Positions 43,151 through 53,180 are shown, counted from the stretch's first letter. The stretch: DNA of 64,000 nucleotides from Bacillota bacterium (GCA_023391695.1 JAEWAK010000022.1:36431-100430); one strand, 5' to 3'. Numbers and translations: made by a program. Notes: generated by a model from the letters alone, not told the origin.

Positions 43151-43855
43151 TTAGTCATCCTCAACCATCCGGTAGCCTACTCCGATTTCCGTAAAGATAT
43201 ATTCCGGTTCAACCGGGTTCTTCTCAAGTTTTCTCCGGATATTGGCCATATTCACACGAAGGATCTGATTATCCTTAAGGGCGTAAGGACCCCAAATCTT
43301 CGTAATAATATAGTCATAGGTCAGTACCTTACCGGGATTATGGGCGAGGAGGGATACCAGTTTATATTCAATCTGTGTTAAATGGACTTCTTCCCCGTTA
43401 ACGGTTACCAGGTATTTATTAAAATCAATGAATAACCCTTTTGCCTTAAAGCTTTTTGTGGATAAGGAATTACCTGTACCCGACCTGGTATTGTGGCGGA
43501 TGGCGGTGCGGATTCTGGCCAGAAGTTCAGAGGTCCCGAAAGGTTTGGTTATATAGTCATCGGCACCGGAATCCAGAGCCCGTACTTTGGATTTTTCATC
43601 TCCCCTGGCAGAGACTACGATTACTGATATATCGGACCAGTTCCGGACTTCCTTCAATACGTCCATGCCGTCCATATCCGGAAGCCCAAGATCCAATAAA
43701 ACCACATCGGGGCAATGGGAGGGGATTAAAGAAATTGCTTCTTTTCCGGTACTGCACGAGATTACTTTATAATCGTAGGCAGAAAGAGTGGTTGCCATAA
43801 AATTACAGATGATTGGTTCATCCTCAATTACCAGGATACAGGTTTTTTTATTCAT
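43151..43855 (-). CDS. KdpE-like response regulator
   Basis: OmpR-family regulator of 234 aa. Receiver with EDEPI near residue 11, phospho-Asp in VLLDLGLPDMDG, VSARG and KPFGTSEL, then winged helix (HLTQIEYKLVSLLAHNPGKV, RVNMANIRRKLE, EIGVGYRM). The pattern matches KdpE. The start is ATG 43855 behind GGAGG; the ATG overlaps the kinase stop by eight bases. No kdpFABC genes lie in the window; the adjacent pit-trkH-trkA operon is the probable target. Confidence 0.88.
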   Translation of the reverse strand: MNKKTCILVIEDEPIICNFMATTLSAYDYKVISCSTGKEAISLIPSHCPDVVLLDLGLPDMDGMDVLKEVRNWSDISVIVVSARGDEKSKVRALDSGADDYITKPFGTSELLARIRTAIRHNTRSGTGNSLSTKSFKAKGLFIDFNKYLVTVNGEEVHLTQIEYKLVSLLAHNPGKVLTYDYIITKIWGPYALKDNQILRVNMANIRRKLEKNPVEPEYIFTEIGVGYRMVEDD

Positions 43856-45395
43856 TGGTAAGACCTCCTTCAAACGGTAAGGTAAAAGTAAAGACGGCTC
43901 CCCCGGTGTCCAGATTTTTAGCGCTTATATTGCCCCCATGGGCATTAATAATGGATTTGCAGATGGATAAACCGATGCCTAACCCTTTGGTGGCATCGCT
44001 GCTTACGTTTTCCGTCTGTGAACAGCCGTCAAAAATAGATTCTATTCTGCTGACGGTAATGCCTTTTCCTTCATCCATTATATGAAAAGTTATGGTATCG
44101 TCATCTTTGTCAACAAGCAGAGTTACCGGATTATTATTTCCGGAATATTTTATTGCATTTTCCAGTAAATTAATTAAAACCTGCTCGATTAAAGTGGCAT
44201 CCATTGGAACCATAATAAATTCCTCCGGAATTTTAACCTGAATATTTGCCTGTGGGAAACGCGAACGGATCCGCTGGATTGCTTCCGTCACCACCTCTTC
44301 CAGGGGCTCCGGTATTTTATTGACGGCGGAATTCCCTTCCTTGATTCTGGTAACGGACAGCAGGTTTTCAACCATGTGTAAAAGCCAGTTGGAATCCTGG
44401 TAGATAAATTCAATTAATCTGGTCTGTTCCTCTTCGCTTAAAATCTCTTTATTATTAAGAATGGTTTCACTTGCTCCGATCATGCCGGTCAGGGGTGTCC
44501 GAAGATCATGGGATACGGCCCTTAAGAGGTTTGCCCGGGTTTTTTCCTTTTCGGTTTCTATCTGGATTAATTGCTGGTTATCGGACAGGTGCTGCCTTTC
44601 TATGGCAATGGCAACCTGGGATATTATTAAATTAAGAGAGGACATGGTCCCTGGCTCCATTTTCTCCTGGCTTGTCCTGAAGATGCCGATTACACCCCAT
44701 ATGGTGTCATGGGAGATTAAAGGGAAATAAGTACAGCTGGAAACTCCCGGATAGTCCGTACCAATTCCCGCCGGGCTTTTATTTTCAAATACCCGGTCGG
44801 CTATAAACTGTTCGTGGTAGGAACGGATGATTTTTTCATGATCCGGCCTGGTGCTCCGGATAAAACCCCTGCTGCCCAGCTGGGGGGATTCTTCATAATA
44901 AATAGCGGTAGTTCCTGTGAATTCTCCGATATATTCCAGGGCTAAATCAATTATTTTATGAAGATCGTTCATGGCAAACAGTTTATTATTAATTTCATTT
45001 AACCTGCTGGCCTTCTTTTCGCTTTCACCGGCCTTTCTGGCATGTTCTTTAAGCCGTGTTATGGTAGTGCCTGTAATTAAGGAGATGGCAAGCAGGCCGA
45101 TAAAGGTGAGGGGATAGCCGTTCCTGGTAAAATTAAAAGCATAATAGGGATAGGTAAAATAATAATTAATACCGATAACACCGATAACGGAGGAAAATAT
45201 ACCCCAAAAATAACCGTCCGTAGTTTTAGCTATGAGTATCACCGCCAGGAAGTAGATAATGGCAACGTTAATATTATTATGGGTTGCCTTTACAAAAATA
45301 AAGGACAATATAGTGGCGGATACCATGATAAATAATGTTTTAAGGCAGTTGTTTTTATAATTCCTGTAATCCTGTTTTTGCATTTTTATACCCAT
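43848..45395 (-). CDS. KdpD-like sensor histidine kinase lacking the N-terminal KdpD/Usp domains
   Basis: Membrane kinase of 515 aa, against about 890 for full KdpD. It begins directly with the four-helix DUF4118 block (residues about 20-115: LFIMVSATILSFIFVKAT, NVAIIYFLAVILIAKTTDGY), then a GAF domain, HisKA motif RAVSHDLRTPLTGMIGASE, N-box LLENAIKYSG and GLGIGLSICKSI. The cytoplasmic KdpD and Usp modules that modulate Kdp signalling are absent. GGAAAGG precedes the ATG. Translationally coupled to the KdpE-like gene, and divergent from pit. Confidence 0.88.
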   Translation of the reverse strand: MGIKMQKQDYRNYKNNCLKTLFIMVSATILSFIFVKATHNNINVAIIYFLAVILIAKTTDGYFWGIFSSVIGVIGINYYFTYPYYAFNFTRNGYPLTFIGLLAISLITGTTITRLKEHARKAGESEKKASRLNEINNKLFAMNDLHKIIDLALEYIGEFTGTTAIYYEESPQLGSRGFIRSTRPDHEKIIRSYHEQFIADRVFENKSPAGIGTDYPGVSSCTYFPLISHDTIWGVIGIFRTSQEKMEPGTMSSLNLIISQVAIAIERQHLSDNQQLIQIETEKEKTRANLLRAVSHDLRTPLTGMIGASETILNNKEILSEEEQTRLIEFIYQDSNWLLHMVENLLSVTRIKEGNSAVNKIPEPLEEVVTEAIQRIRSRFPQANIQVKIPEEFIMVPMDATLIEQVLINLLENAIKYSGNNNPVTLLVDKDDDTITFHIMDEGKGITVSRIESIFDGCSQTENVSSDATKGLGIGLSICKSIINAHGGNISAKNLDTGGAVFTFTLPFEGGLTNE

Positions 45396-45731
45396 TGTAT
45401 GCCTTTCCCGTTTCTATTTCCTTTCGGCCTTATATCCTTTCGTATTAAGGATTTTCCTATTTTCATTATTATACTACATATGGTGCGGAAAACCTAGTAC
45501 AACGTTCTGTAAATACACGGTAAATGAATTGAGGGAAAAATTTCTAAAGACTAAGGCCACTAACCTCCGTTAATGAGCGAAGCTTCTGCAAATTATTCCT
45601 TCATGCTTTGCTGTGTCAAACGAAGTAAAGAAAACGTTAAGAAATTAAGATAATATTGAATTTTTGTAAAATTCATGTTAAGATTCAGTTGTTGTTTATG
45701 AAAAAATTTTATAGTACTTAAGGAGACAATT
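45396..45731. promoter_or_regulatory. Divergent promoter region between the KdpD-like kinase and pit
   Basis: About 335 bases with no gene. A GAATTTT-TGT-AAAATTC palindrome lies at 45658-45674, near repeats of GTTAAGA (45636 and 45678). It could be an operator for the KdpE-like regulator. Ribosome site AAGGAG precedes the pit ATG. Confidence 0.4.
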
Positions 45732-46784
45732 ATGACAATTTCTTTGAGTGATTTCGTGCAGCAGCTGGCAGGCAATCCGGCTTTGTTAGTTACTGTAGTC
45801 CTTACTTTGGGTGTAATATTGGTAAATGGCTGGACAGATGCGCCAAATGCCATAGCCACCTGCGTTTCTACCCGTTCACTTGGTCCCAAAAAAGCAATAA
45901 TAATGGCAGCTGTATTTAACTTTTTAGGCGTATTCTTTATGACTTTGTTAAATGCAACCGTTGCCCAGACAATTTATAATATGGTTGACTTCGGCGGGGA
46001 TCCCAAGAATTCCTTGATTGCACTCTGCGCTGCTTTATTTGCAATCGTAATATGGGCAACCGCAGCCTGGGCTTTCGGAATACCAACCAGTGAGAGCCAT
46101 GCCCTTATAGCGGGTGTGTCCGGTGCGGCAATCGCTCTGCAGGGCGGATTTTCCGGTATTAACGGAAGTGAATGGATCAAAGTTATTTATGGACTGGTTC
46201 TTTCGACTGCAATGGGCTTCGGTCTTGGTTATGTTGCAACGAAATTTATCGTTATCCTTTTCAAAAGAATGGACAAACGTAAAACAAGGCCGTTCTTTCA
46301 GTCTGCCCAGATAGCCGGCGGAGCTGCCATGGCATTTATGCATGGGGCACAGGACGGGCAGAAGTTTATGGGGGTTTTCATGTTAGGTATATTCCTTGCC
46401 AATGGGCAGAGTGACGTAACGAATTTTCAGATTCCCATCTGGTTAATGGTTTTATGCTCCGTGGTTATGGCACTTGGAACTTCCATAGGCGGTTACCGTA
46501 TCATAAAAACGGTAGGCATGGGAATGGTAAAGATGGATACTTACCAGGGATTTGGTGCAGACTTAGCCGCAGCCATAAGTCTTTTAATGGCTTCTGTTTT
46601 TGGTTTGCCGGTTAGTACGACACATACTAAGACAACTGCAATTATGGGTGTCGGAGCTTCAAAAAGAATGAGTTCCGTAAACTGGAGCGTTGTAAAGGAA
46701 ATGGCGGCAGCCTGGATCTTGACCTTTCCCGGGTGCGGCGTTGTGGGCTATCTGATGGCTTACATATTTATGAAAATATTTTAA
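45732..46784 (+). CDS. pit: Inorganic phosphate transporter, PiT family
   Basis: Cation-coupled phosphate permease of 350 aa, about ten hydrophobic segments. Two internally repeated family signatures are present: GWTDAPNAIATCVSTRSL near residue 33 and AFMHGAQDGQKFMG near 200; and SVFGLPVSTTHTKTTAIMG near the end. The GAND motif is altered to GWTD, as in some clostridial forms. AAGGAG precedes the ATG. The next gene encodes a DUF47 partner, the standard companion of PiT. Shared operon with K+ uptake genes hints at co-transport or ionic balance. Confidence 0.9.
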   Translation: MTISLSDFVQQLAGNPALLVTVVLTLGVILVNGWTDAPNAIATCVSTRSLGPKKAIIMAAVFNFLGVFFMTLLNATVAQTIYNMVDFGGDPKNSLIALCAALFAIVIWATAAWAFGIPTSESHALIAGVSGAAIALQGGFSGINGSEWIKVIYGLVLSTAMGFGLGYVATKFIVILFKRMDKRKTRPFFQSAQIAGGAAMAFMHGAQDGQKFMGVFMLGIFLANGQSDVTNFQIPIWLMVLCSVVMALGTSIGGYRIIKTVGMGMVKMDTYQGFGADLAAAISLLMASVFGLPVSTTHTKTTAIMGVGASKRMSSVNWSVVKEMAAAWILTFPGCGVVGYLMAYIFMKIF

Positions 46785-46867
46785 ATCAGGAAGTGTTCCG
46801 GAATATTAAAATCACGATACTATAAAGTAACGATAAAGAAAGGATTGTATCGCATCGGAAGGCAGAT

Positions 46868-47512
46868 GTGTATGCAATGGGTGTAAGAATGAAAGGTAAA
46901 AAAGATTACAATTATTTTGAAGCTTTTGTTGATTTATCAAAATTTTCACTAAAATCTGCGGAAATCTTAAACAAAACTTTACGTGAATATGATATAAAGA
47001 AGTTGGAAGAAAAAATCCGCGAAATGCATAATATTGAACATTCCGCCGATATTGCAAAACATGATATGTTAAACAGGCTTGTTAAGGAATTCCTTCCTCC
47101 CATTGAAAGGGAAGATATTACCAGCCTTTCCCAAAAGATTGATGATGTAACGGATGCCATTGAGGACGTATTAATCTGCATTGATATCTTTAACGTGCAG
47201 GCTATCCGTCCTGAAATCCTGAAATTTACGGAAATGATCGTAGATTGCTGCAAATCCATGGATGTTGCATTGGTAGAGTTCCAGAATTTTAAAAAGTCAA
47301 AAAGATTACATTCCGAAATAGTGGAAATCAACCGCCTGGAAGAAGAAGGTGATGCACTTTATATCAACGGTGTACGTAATCTGTATAAGACAACGAAGGA
47401 CCCGATTGAACTGATGGTATGGACTGAGATTTTCCGCAGACTGGAAAAATGCTGTGATGCCTGTGAAGATGTTGCAAATGACATTGAAAGCATTGTCATG
47501 AAGAACTCCTAA
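46868..47512 (+). CDS. DUF47 (PhoU-like) PiT accessory protein
   Basis: Cytosolic helical-bundle protein of about 214 aa, PhoU-like fold. Landmarks: YFEAFVDLSKFSLKSAEIL, HNIEHSADIAKHDMLNRLVKEF, PPIEREDITSLSQKIDDVTD and FRRLEKCCDACEDVANDIE, with the conserved E/D pairs that bind metal. It normally accompanies PiT transporters and tunes them. The start is uncertain: GTG 46868 is best spaced from GGAAGG; ATGs at 46877 and 46889 are alternatives. Confidence 0.88.
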   Translation: MYAMGVRMKGKKDYNYFEAFVDLSKFSLKSAEILNKTLREYDIKKLEEKIREMHNIEHSADIAKHDMLNRLVKEFLPPIEREDITSLSQKIDDVTDAIEDVLICIDIFNVQAIRPEILKFTEMIVDCCKSMDVALVEFQNFKKSKRLHSEIVEINRLEEEGDALYINGVRNLYKTTKDPIELMVWTEIFRRLEKCCDACEDVANDIESIVMKNS

Positions 47513-47528
47513 AGGATGGGTGATTTTT

Positions 47529-48821
47529 GTGGCTATATTTAAGAAAATGAGTCCGGGCAGGTTTATTACGCTGGGTTTTACTGCGGTTATCCTTTTGGGA
47601 GTGTTATTTCTGGTATTGCCGTTTTCAGCCATTAACGGCGTAAAAGTATCCTTTATAGATGCTTTATTTACAGCTACAAGTGCGGTATGTGTTACCGGAT
47701 TAGCTACAATAGACTTAAAAGATTCTTTTAATGTGTTTGGCAGGATCGTGGTTGCACTTTTAATTCAGGTCGGTGGACTTGGATTTGCTTCCGTGGGTGT
47801 GGGATTTTTCCTGCTGGCTAGAAAAAAGGTGAGTTTCAAAGACCGTCTGGTTGTAAAAGAAGCCTTGAACCTGGGTTCGGTAAAGGGCATCGTGAAATTG
47901 GTAAAGGCAATATTATTAATTACTTTATGTTTTGAATCTGTCGGAGTTATTTTAAGTTATATTGTATTCTCTAAAGACTATCCGCCCCTTACCGCATTGG
48001 GGATAAGCGTTTTTCATTCCATATCGGCTTTTAATAATGCCGGTTTTGATGTTTTAGGAGGCTTTCAGAACCTGATGCCTTATACGGATAATGTACTTCT
48101 GAATCTGACTACCTGCGGATTGATTATTTTTGGCGGTTTAGGCTTCTTTGTAATAAAAGAAATCATTCACAAGCGCACCTTTAAAAAATTCAGCCTGCAT
48201 ACGAAAATTGTAATTACCATGACCGTTGCCCTCCTGTTTATTGGTACTTTGTTAATAAAACTAACGGAAGACGTCAGTTGGCTTGGCGCATTTTTCTTAA
48301 GTACGTCGGCCAGGACAGCAGGTTTTTCTACTTATGCGCCGGGATCATTTACAAGTGCGGGACTTTTTGTTATTATAATATTGATGTTCATTGGAGCATC
48401 CCCCGGATCAACCGGCGGCGGTATTAAAACCACCACAGCTTTTACATTATTTAAAAGTGCTTACAGTGTGGCAACAAATAAGCATTGTACGGCATTTAAG
48501 AGAAAAATCCCTCACGATGTTGTAACTAAGGCATTTATCATTACGTTTTTAGCAGCATGCCTGATTTGTGCGGATACTTTTCTGATTAGTATAATAGAAC
48601 CGCAATACACATTTATGCAGGTACTTTTTGAAGTGGTTTCCGCTTTTGGCACGGTGGGATTGTCTACGGGTATTACACCGGAATTATCGGAGGGAAGTAA
48701 GCTGATACTTATATTTACCATGTTTATTGGACGACTGGGACCCCTTACAATTGCTACCATATGGTCTTTTAAGGCATTGTCAAATGTAACTTATTCGGAA
48801 GAAACCATAACGATTGGTTAA
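47529..48821 (+). CDS. TrkH/KtrB-type potassium uptake membrane subunit
   Basis: K+ channel-like transporter of about 431 aa. Four M1-P-M2 repeats carry filter-like loops: TSAVCVTGLA, SAFNNAGF, TSARTAGFST and SAFGTVGLS, with the TGGGIKTTT loop of the KtrB group. GTG 47529 is the preferred start (GGATGGG eight bases upstream); GTG 47520 is possible. The preceding gene ends 16 bases earlier. Its RCK partner is the next gene. Confidence 0.92.
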   Translation: MAIFKKMSPGRFITLGFTAVILLGVLFLVLPFSAINGVKVSFIDALFTATSAVCVTGLATIDLKDSFNVFGRIVVALLIQVGGLGFASVGVGFFLLARKKVSFKDRLVVKEALNLGSVKGIVKLVKAILLITLCFESVGVILSYIVFSKDYPPLTALGISVFHSISAFNNAGFDVLGGFQNLMPYTDNVLLNLTTCGLIIFGGLGFFVIKEIIHKRTFKKFSLHTKIVITMTVALLFIGTLLIKLTEDVSWLGAFFLSTSARTAGFSTYAPGSFTSAGLFVIIILMFIGASPGSTGGGIKTTTAFTLFKSAYSVATNKHCTAFKRKIPHDVVTKAFIITFLAACLICADTFLISIIEPQYTFMQVLFEVVSAFGTVGLSTGITPELSEGSKLILIFTMFIGRLGPLTIATIWSFKALSNVTYSEETITIG

Positions 48822-48873
48822 TTATAAATATTCAGATTAAATTTCATATTGTATGGATTTTAGGAGGATTAAT

Positions 48874-49551
48874 ATGATACAACATAAATCAATCATTGAA
48901 TTCGGTATCATCGGCCTTGGACGGTTTGGATTTGCTCTGGCAAAAACCCTTGCGGATGCCGGAAAAGAAGTGTTGGTTATTGATAATAATGAGAGCAAGA
49001 TAAAACAGATCAGAAATATAACGGAAAATGCTTTTGTGGTAGGTCCCCTGGATAAGGAAACCCTGGAGGATGCGGGTATTCAAAACTGCGGTACGGTCAT
49101 CGTATGTATCGGAGAACAAATTGATGTAAGTATTCTGACTGCGCTTAACGTCATAAGTATGGGGGTGCCGAGAGTAATTGCAAAAGCGATCAGTTACGAA
49201 CAGGGCAGAGTTCTGGAGAAGATCGGGGCCGAGGTTGTGTATCCGGAAAGTGATATGGCGATCCGGCTTGCCAACCGGCTGATTTCTTCCAGTACCCTGG
49301 ATTCCATTGAATTAACCGGCGATATAGCCATTACGGAACTTAAGCTGACTTCCAGACTTGCGGACCAGACCGTTGTTCAGGCAAATCTGCGAAAAAAATA
49401 CAATTTAAATATTATAGCTTTGGAGCAAAATGGCAAAACTACTACAGATATCACTCCTGATCTTGTATTAAGGGTTAATGATAAAATCGTAGTTATAGGG
49501 AAAAGATGTAATATTAAGAAACTGGAAGAATTCCTGACAGGAATCCGCTAA
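48874..49551 (+). CDS. TrkA/KtrA-type potassium uptake regulatory subunit
   Basis: RCK protein of 225 aa with GIIGLGRFGFALAKTL, acidic VIDNNESK, and a C-terminal TrkA-C domain (ADQTVVQANLRKKYNLNIIAL ... LVLRVNDKIVVIG). Together with the TrkH-like protein it forms a Ktr-type importer gated by nucleotide, and TrkA-C domains of this kind often bind c-di-AMP. The start is ATG 48874 behind AGGAGG; seven upstream codons are unsupported. Confidence 0.92.
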   Translation: MIQHKSIIEFGIIGLGRFGFALAKTLADAGKEVLVIDNNESKIKQIRNITENAFVVGPLDKETLEDAGIQNCGTVIVCIGEQIDVSILTALNVISMGVPRVIAKAISYEQGRVLEKIGAEVVYPESDMAIRLANRLISSSTLDSIELTGDIAITELKLTSRLADQTVVQANLRKKYNLNIIALEQNGKTTTDITPDLVLRVNDKIVVIGKRCNIKKLEEFLTGIR

Positions 49552-49565
49552 ATAGGAGTAAAAGA

Positions 49566-50627
49566 ATGAATTTAAATAAGCAAAAGGCGTTTCTCATAGG
49601 TTTTGCGTATTTCGCAGTGATATTAGGACTTGCATTTATCAGTATAAAATATTTTCTGCCGCTGCTGATGCCCTTTGTCATCGGTCTGATTGTTGCGGCA
49701 TTGTTACGGCCCCTGATTGATATCATTTCAAAGAAACTCCACCTGAAACGGTCTATTGTTTCCATATTGATTCTTCTTATTTTTTACAGTTTTATAGCAT
49801 TTCTGGCAACCCTGGTAAGTGCAAGGGTATTTTCCTTCCTGCAGATTTTATTTTACCGGCTGCCCAAAATTTATAAAGACTCCATTGAACCGGCACTCAT
49901 CCAGTCCTCCAATGATTTACTGGAACGGTTCCCCGATATAGAATTTTATCTGGAGGATATATTTAACAGTATTAATAACTCCATATTTTCCTTCCTTACG
50001 ACGGCTTCTTCCACCGCCTTAGGTATAATTACGGGTTTTGCGGGACAGGTTCCGTCCATCCTGATTAAATTCATATTCACCATTGTATCTTCCTTTTTCT
50101 TTACCATTGATTATCACCGGATAGCAGGTTTTGTAATGAGGCAGTTTTCCGTTGAAAAGAGAAATATGATATTAAAGGTGAAAGACAATGTCATAGGCAC
50201 TCTTGGTAAATTCATTAAGGCCTATACCACTTTGATCATTATTACTTTTTTGGAATTGTCCCTTGGATTTTGGATTTTAAAAGTACCGAATCCGTTTTTG
50301 ATTGCGGCTTTGGTAGCGTTTGTCGATCTTCTTCCCATACTTGGTACCGGAGCCGTTTTACTTCCCTGGATGATTGTCTCCTTTATCTTTGGCAATAATA
50401 CCATGGGAATTGGTATATTGGTTATGTATATCATTATAACCGTGGTCAGACAAACTTTAGAGCCGAGGGTAGTAGGCCAGCAGATCGGCCTCCATCCGGT
50501 GGTTACTTTAATCTGTATCTTTGTAGGGGCACAGTTATTAGGTGTTGTAGGTATTTTCCTCCTGCCGGTTACAGCCACCATATTAAAGAAATTAAATGAT
50601 GAAGGTACCATACATTTATTTCACTGA
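49566..50627 (+). CDS. AI-2E family transporter, YtvI-like
   Basis: Membrane protein of 353 aa with two N-terminal helices, a helical soluble region (about residues 100-150), and C-terminal helices with the family motif LKVPNPFLIAALVAFVDLLP and PRVVGQQIGLHPVVTLICIF. It resembles the sporulation-linked YtvI subgroup of AI-2E transporters, whose substrates are mostly unknown. AGGAG precedes the ATG, and it follows the trkA gene by 14 bases. It is the last gene of the pit-trk operon. Confidence 0.82.
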   Translation: MNLNKQKAFLIGFAYFAVILGLAFISIKYFLPLLMPFVIGLIVAALLRPLIDIISKKLHLKRSIVSILILLIFYSFIAFLATLVSARVFSFLQILFYRLPKIYKDSIEPALIQSSNDLLERFPDIEFYLEDIFNSINNSIFSFLTTASSTALGIITGFAGQVPSILIKFIFTIVSSFFFTIDYHRIAGFVMRQFSVEKRNMILKVKDNVIGTLGKFIKAYTTLIIITFLELSLGFWILKVPNPFLIAALVAFVDLLPILGTGAVLLPWMIVSFIFGNNTMGIGILVMYIIITVVRQTLEPRVVGQQIGLHPVVTLICIFVGAQLLGVVGIFLLPVTATILKKLNDEGTIHLFH

Positions 50628-50987
50628 TAAAAATGTCGTGCCGGAAAAAATCACATAAAAATGTTTCAGACAATGAGCCTGAGCCAAAACTTTAAGAGTA
50701 TCCATAAGTTTTGGCCAGGCTCTTTTTTCTCACGGGGAATTGCTTTTTATGAGATAAAAGAGCGCGGCAGGCAGAATGCATAGGAGTATGCAAAAGGATA
50801 ATATCCTTTGGAAAGTTATCACTGAAGTACAGCGCGTCAGCATCACAGTCTGGCAAGCCGTATTCTTTATTTAGTTAATAGATTTTTCAATGTTTTTTAA
50901 TATAACATTAACTTGAAATTATTTACAAGATAAGCTATAGTAATGTATTATGGTATAAAAATCGAGCAGAATTTAAGGGGATTATGT
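50628..50987. other. Intergenic region with terminator and promoter
   Basis: About 360 bases. GAGCCTG-A-GCCAAAACTT pairs with AAGTTTTGGC-C-AGGCTC (50675-50722, each arm with one unpaired base) and runs into six Ts: a strong terminator for the pit-trk operon. The remainder is AT-rich near 50870-50940, where the moxR promoter must lie. No gene seen. Confidence 0.7.
50675..50728 (+). terminator. Rho-independent terminator of the pit-trk operon
   Basis: An 18-base stem with a single bulge on each side, a 13-base loop, and a TTTTTT tail. Confidence 0.88.
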
Positions 50988-51929
50988 ATGGTGGCATATT
51001 CAGATAATACGAAACAGATCATAAATGAAGTAAGTAAAGTTATTATTGGCAAAAACCAGATCATAACTAAAGTACTCACTGCAATATTGGCAAAGGGACA
51101 TATCCTGATTGAAGATATTCCGGGCGTAGGGAAAACAACACTGGCGCTTGCCTTTTCCCGTGCAATGGATTTGGAACATAACAGGCTTCAGTTTACACCG
51201 GACGTACTTCCTACGGACGTGGTAGGGTATCATCTTTTAAGCAAAGATGGGGATGGCTACCAGTTTAAACCAGGCCCCGTAATGTGCAATTTATTTCTGG
51301 CAGATGAGATTAACCGTACTTCTCCCAAATCCCAGTCAGCCTTGCTGGAGGTCATGGAGGAAGGAACGGTGACGGTTGACAGTATCACAAAAGAGGTACC
51401 CAAGCCTTTTACGGTAATTGCAACCCAGAATCCGATTGGTTCCATCGGAACCCAGATGCTTCCGGAATCCCAGTTAGACCGTTTTATGATCAAATTGACC
51501 ATGGGGTATCCGGATATACACAGCGAAGTAAATATGCTCAAAGGCAGGCAGAATATCAACCCCCTGACATTGGTACAGAATGTGGTAAGCCGGGAACAGA
51601 TACTTGCCATGCAGGACCTGGCGGAGAGAGTATTTATTCATGACAGCATATATGAATATATCGTTGATCTTGTGCTTCAGACAAGAAAACATCCCCTGAT
51701 TGAATTGGGTTTAAGTCCCAGGGGAACCATCGCGTTAACCAATATGGCGAAAGCAAATGCCTTTATTCATAATCGTGATTATATGATTCCGGATGATATT
51801 AAGATTGTATTTCGGGATGTGGTTTCCCATCGTATGCTTTTAAAACCCAAAGCCAGACTGAATGATATAACCATGGACCGCATGGTGGATGTTATTTTAC
51901 AGCAGGTACAAGCTCCCAGGGTCGGTTAG
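50988..51929 (+). CDS. MoxR-family AAA ATPase
   Basis: Chaperone-like AAA+ ATPase of 314 aa: Walker A IEDIPGVGKTTLA near residue 43, Walker B LFLADEINRTSPKSQSALLE, sensor 1 ATQNPIG and arginine-finger region LPESQLDRF. Followed by DUF58 and transglutaminase genes, the standard MoxR cluster thought to help fold or activate extracytoplasmic or wall proteins. The start is ATG 50988 behind AAGGGG; the longer frame has no ribosome site. Confidence 0.92.
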   Translation: MVAYSDNTKQIINEVSKVIIGKNQIITKVLTAILAKGHILIEDIPGVGKTTLALAFSRAMDLEHNRLQFTPDVLPTDVVGYHLLSKDGDGYQFKPGPVMCNLFLADEINRTSPKSQSALLEVMEEGTVTVDSITKEVPKPFTVIATQNPIGSIGTQMLPESQLDRFMIKLTMGYPDIHSEVNMLKGRQNINPLTLVQNVVSREQILAMQDLAERVFIHDSIYEYIVDLVLQTRKHPLIELGLSPRGTIALTNMAKANAFIHNRDYMIPDDIKIVFRDVVSHRMLLKPKARLNDITMDRMVDVILQQVQAPRVG

Positions 51930-51944
51930 GACAGGAGGTGCCCT

Positions 51945-53150
51945 ATGTTAAGAAATAAATTGGGATATCTTATGTTCCTTACTATTGCCGGTTTTTTTGC
52001 CGTATTATATAATGAGTACTTTATCGGAATCATATTTTTAGTGGCAGCCATACTGCCGCTTGTTCTATTGGGAATCCTTATTTATTCCTCTGTTAAAATA
52101 ATTATTAAACTGGATACCACAACTTTGCTGGTTGGAAAAGACGAGTATCTGAATCTGACTATCCATCTTAAAAATACATCTGTTTTTCCAATCTCAAAAA
52201 TGAATTTACTGATCCGGTACTATAATGAATTTTCAGGGGAAATGAAAAGAGAAAATATACAGGTTACCCTGGACCAGAAAAGTTCCCAGAATGTCTCCTG
52301 CCAGATAACCTCCAAATACTGCGGGAACTTATTGTTTGAAGTCATAAGTGTGAAAATATATGATTACTTCCTGCTGTGGAGAGTAAATAAAAAAATCAGA
52401 CAGGCCGTCCATATTGCCGTAATGCCTGATACCTATGAAATGTCAAACGATATTATTACTGAAAATCCCTTTATGATAGTTGACAGTGATGTTTTTTCAG
52501 AACATAAGCCAGGAGATGATCCCGCGGAGATCTTCGGCATACGGGAATACCGGGAAGGGGATAAACCAAACCGCATCCACTGGAAACTCAGTTATAAACA
52601 GGAACAATTGATGATAAAGGAATTCAGTGACCCGGTTAAGGACGCCATTGTGGTATTAATGAATTTAAATTGTGGAGAAAAGTCTGAAACCAGGCTTCGG
52701 ATTGTGGATGGATTGCTGGATTGTGCCTTATCGGTAACCTATAATCTTCTGCTGAAGGAACATATCCATCGATTTGCCTGGTATGACAGGGAAGAAGGCC
52801 TGGTAAGCGAACTGCCGGTTCAAAAATATGATGACAGCCTGGCAGCAGTGGAAGCATTATTAAGAAATTCCCTTCTCCAGAACGGGCCATCCATACTTAC
52901 CGAATTTTACAACAGTTTTCAAAAACAGAGTTATACACATATGATATATATTACCTCTGAACTTAAGGAAGAGGAACTTTATGAATGGGCGGGTAATTAT
53001 AAAGGGACATTTCTTTACCTTTTTTATGTAAACTATCTGGATTTGCATCCGGCAGGTGATACCATAAGAAACCGGTTTAAGGATTTACAGATTACCCTAT
53101 ATGAAATAGATGTAAACAATATTAAAGATGCTATTATGGCCATCGGATAG
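51945..53150 (+). CDS. DUF58 protein (MoxR-cluster)
   Basis: Protein of 401 aa with two N-terminal TM segments (about residues 8-48), an Ig-like region, and the DUF58 signature EIFGIREYREGDKPNRIHWKLSYK near residue 198-221, followed by a degenerate vWA-like C-terminal half. AGGAGG precedes the ATG, 15 bases after moxR. Its partner is probably the MoxR ATPase; precise function unknown. Confidence 0.9.
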   Translation: MLRNKLGYLMFLTIAGFFAVLYNEYFIGIIFLVAAILPLVLLGILIYSSVKIIIKLDTTTLLVGKDEYLNLTIHLKNTSVFPISKMNLLIRYYNEFSGEMKRENIQVTLDQKSSQNVSCQITSKYCGNLLFEVISVKIYDYFLLWRVNKKIRQAVHIAVMPDTYEMSNDIITENPFMIVDSDVFSEHKPGDDPAEIFGIREYREGDKPNRIHWKLSYKQEQLMIKEFSDPVKDAIVVLMNLNCGEKSETRLRIVDGLLDCALSVTYNLLLKEHIHRFAWYDREEGLVSELPVQKYDDSLAAVEALLRNSLLQNGPSILTEFYNSFQKQSYTHMIYITSELKEEELYEWAGNYKGTFLYLFYVNYLDLHPAGDTIRNRFKDLQITLYEIDVNNIKDAIMAIG

Positions 53151-53180
53151 GTATAATAAACGAGAAAGGGGCTGATATCT

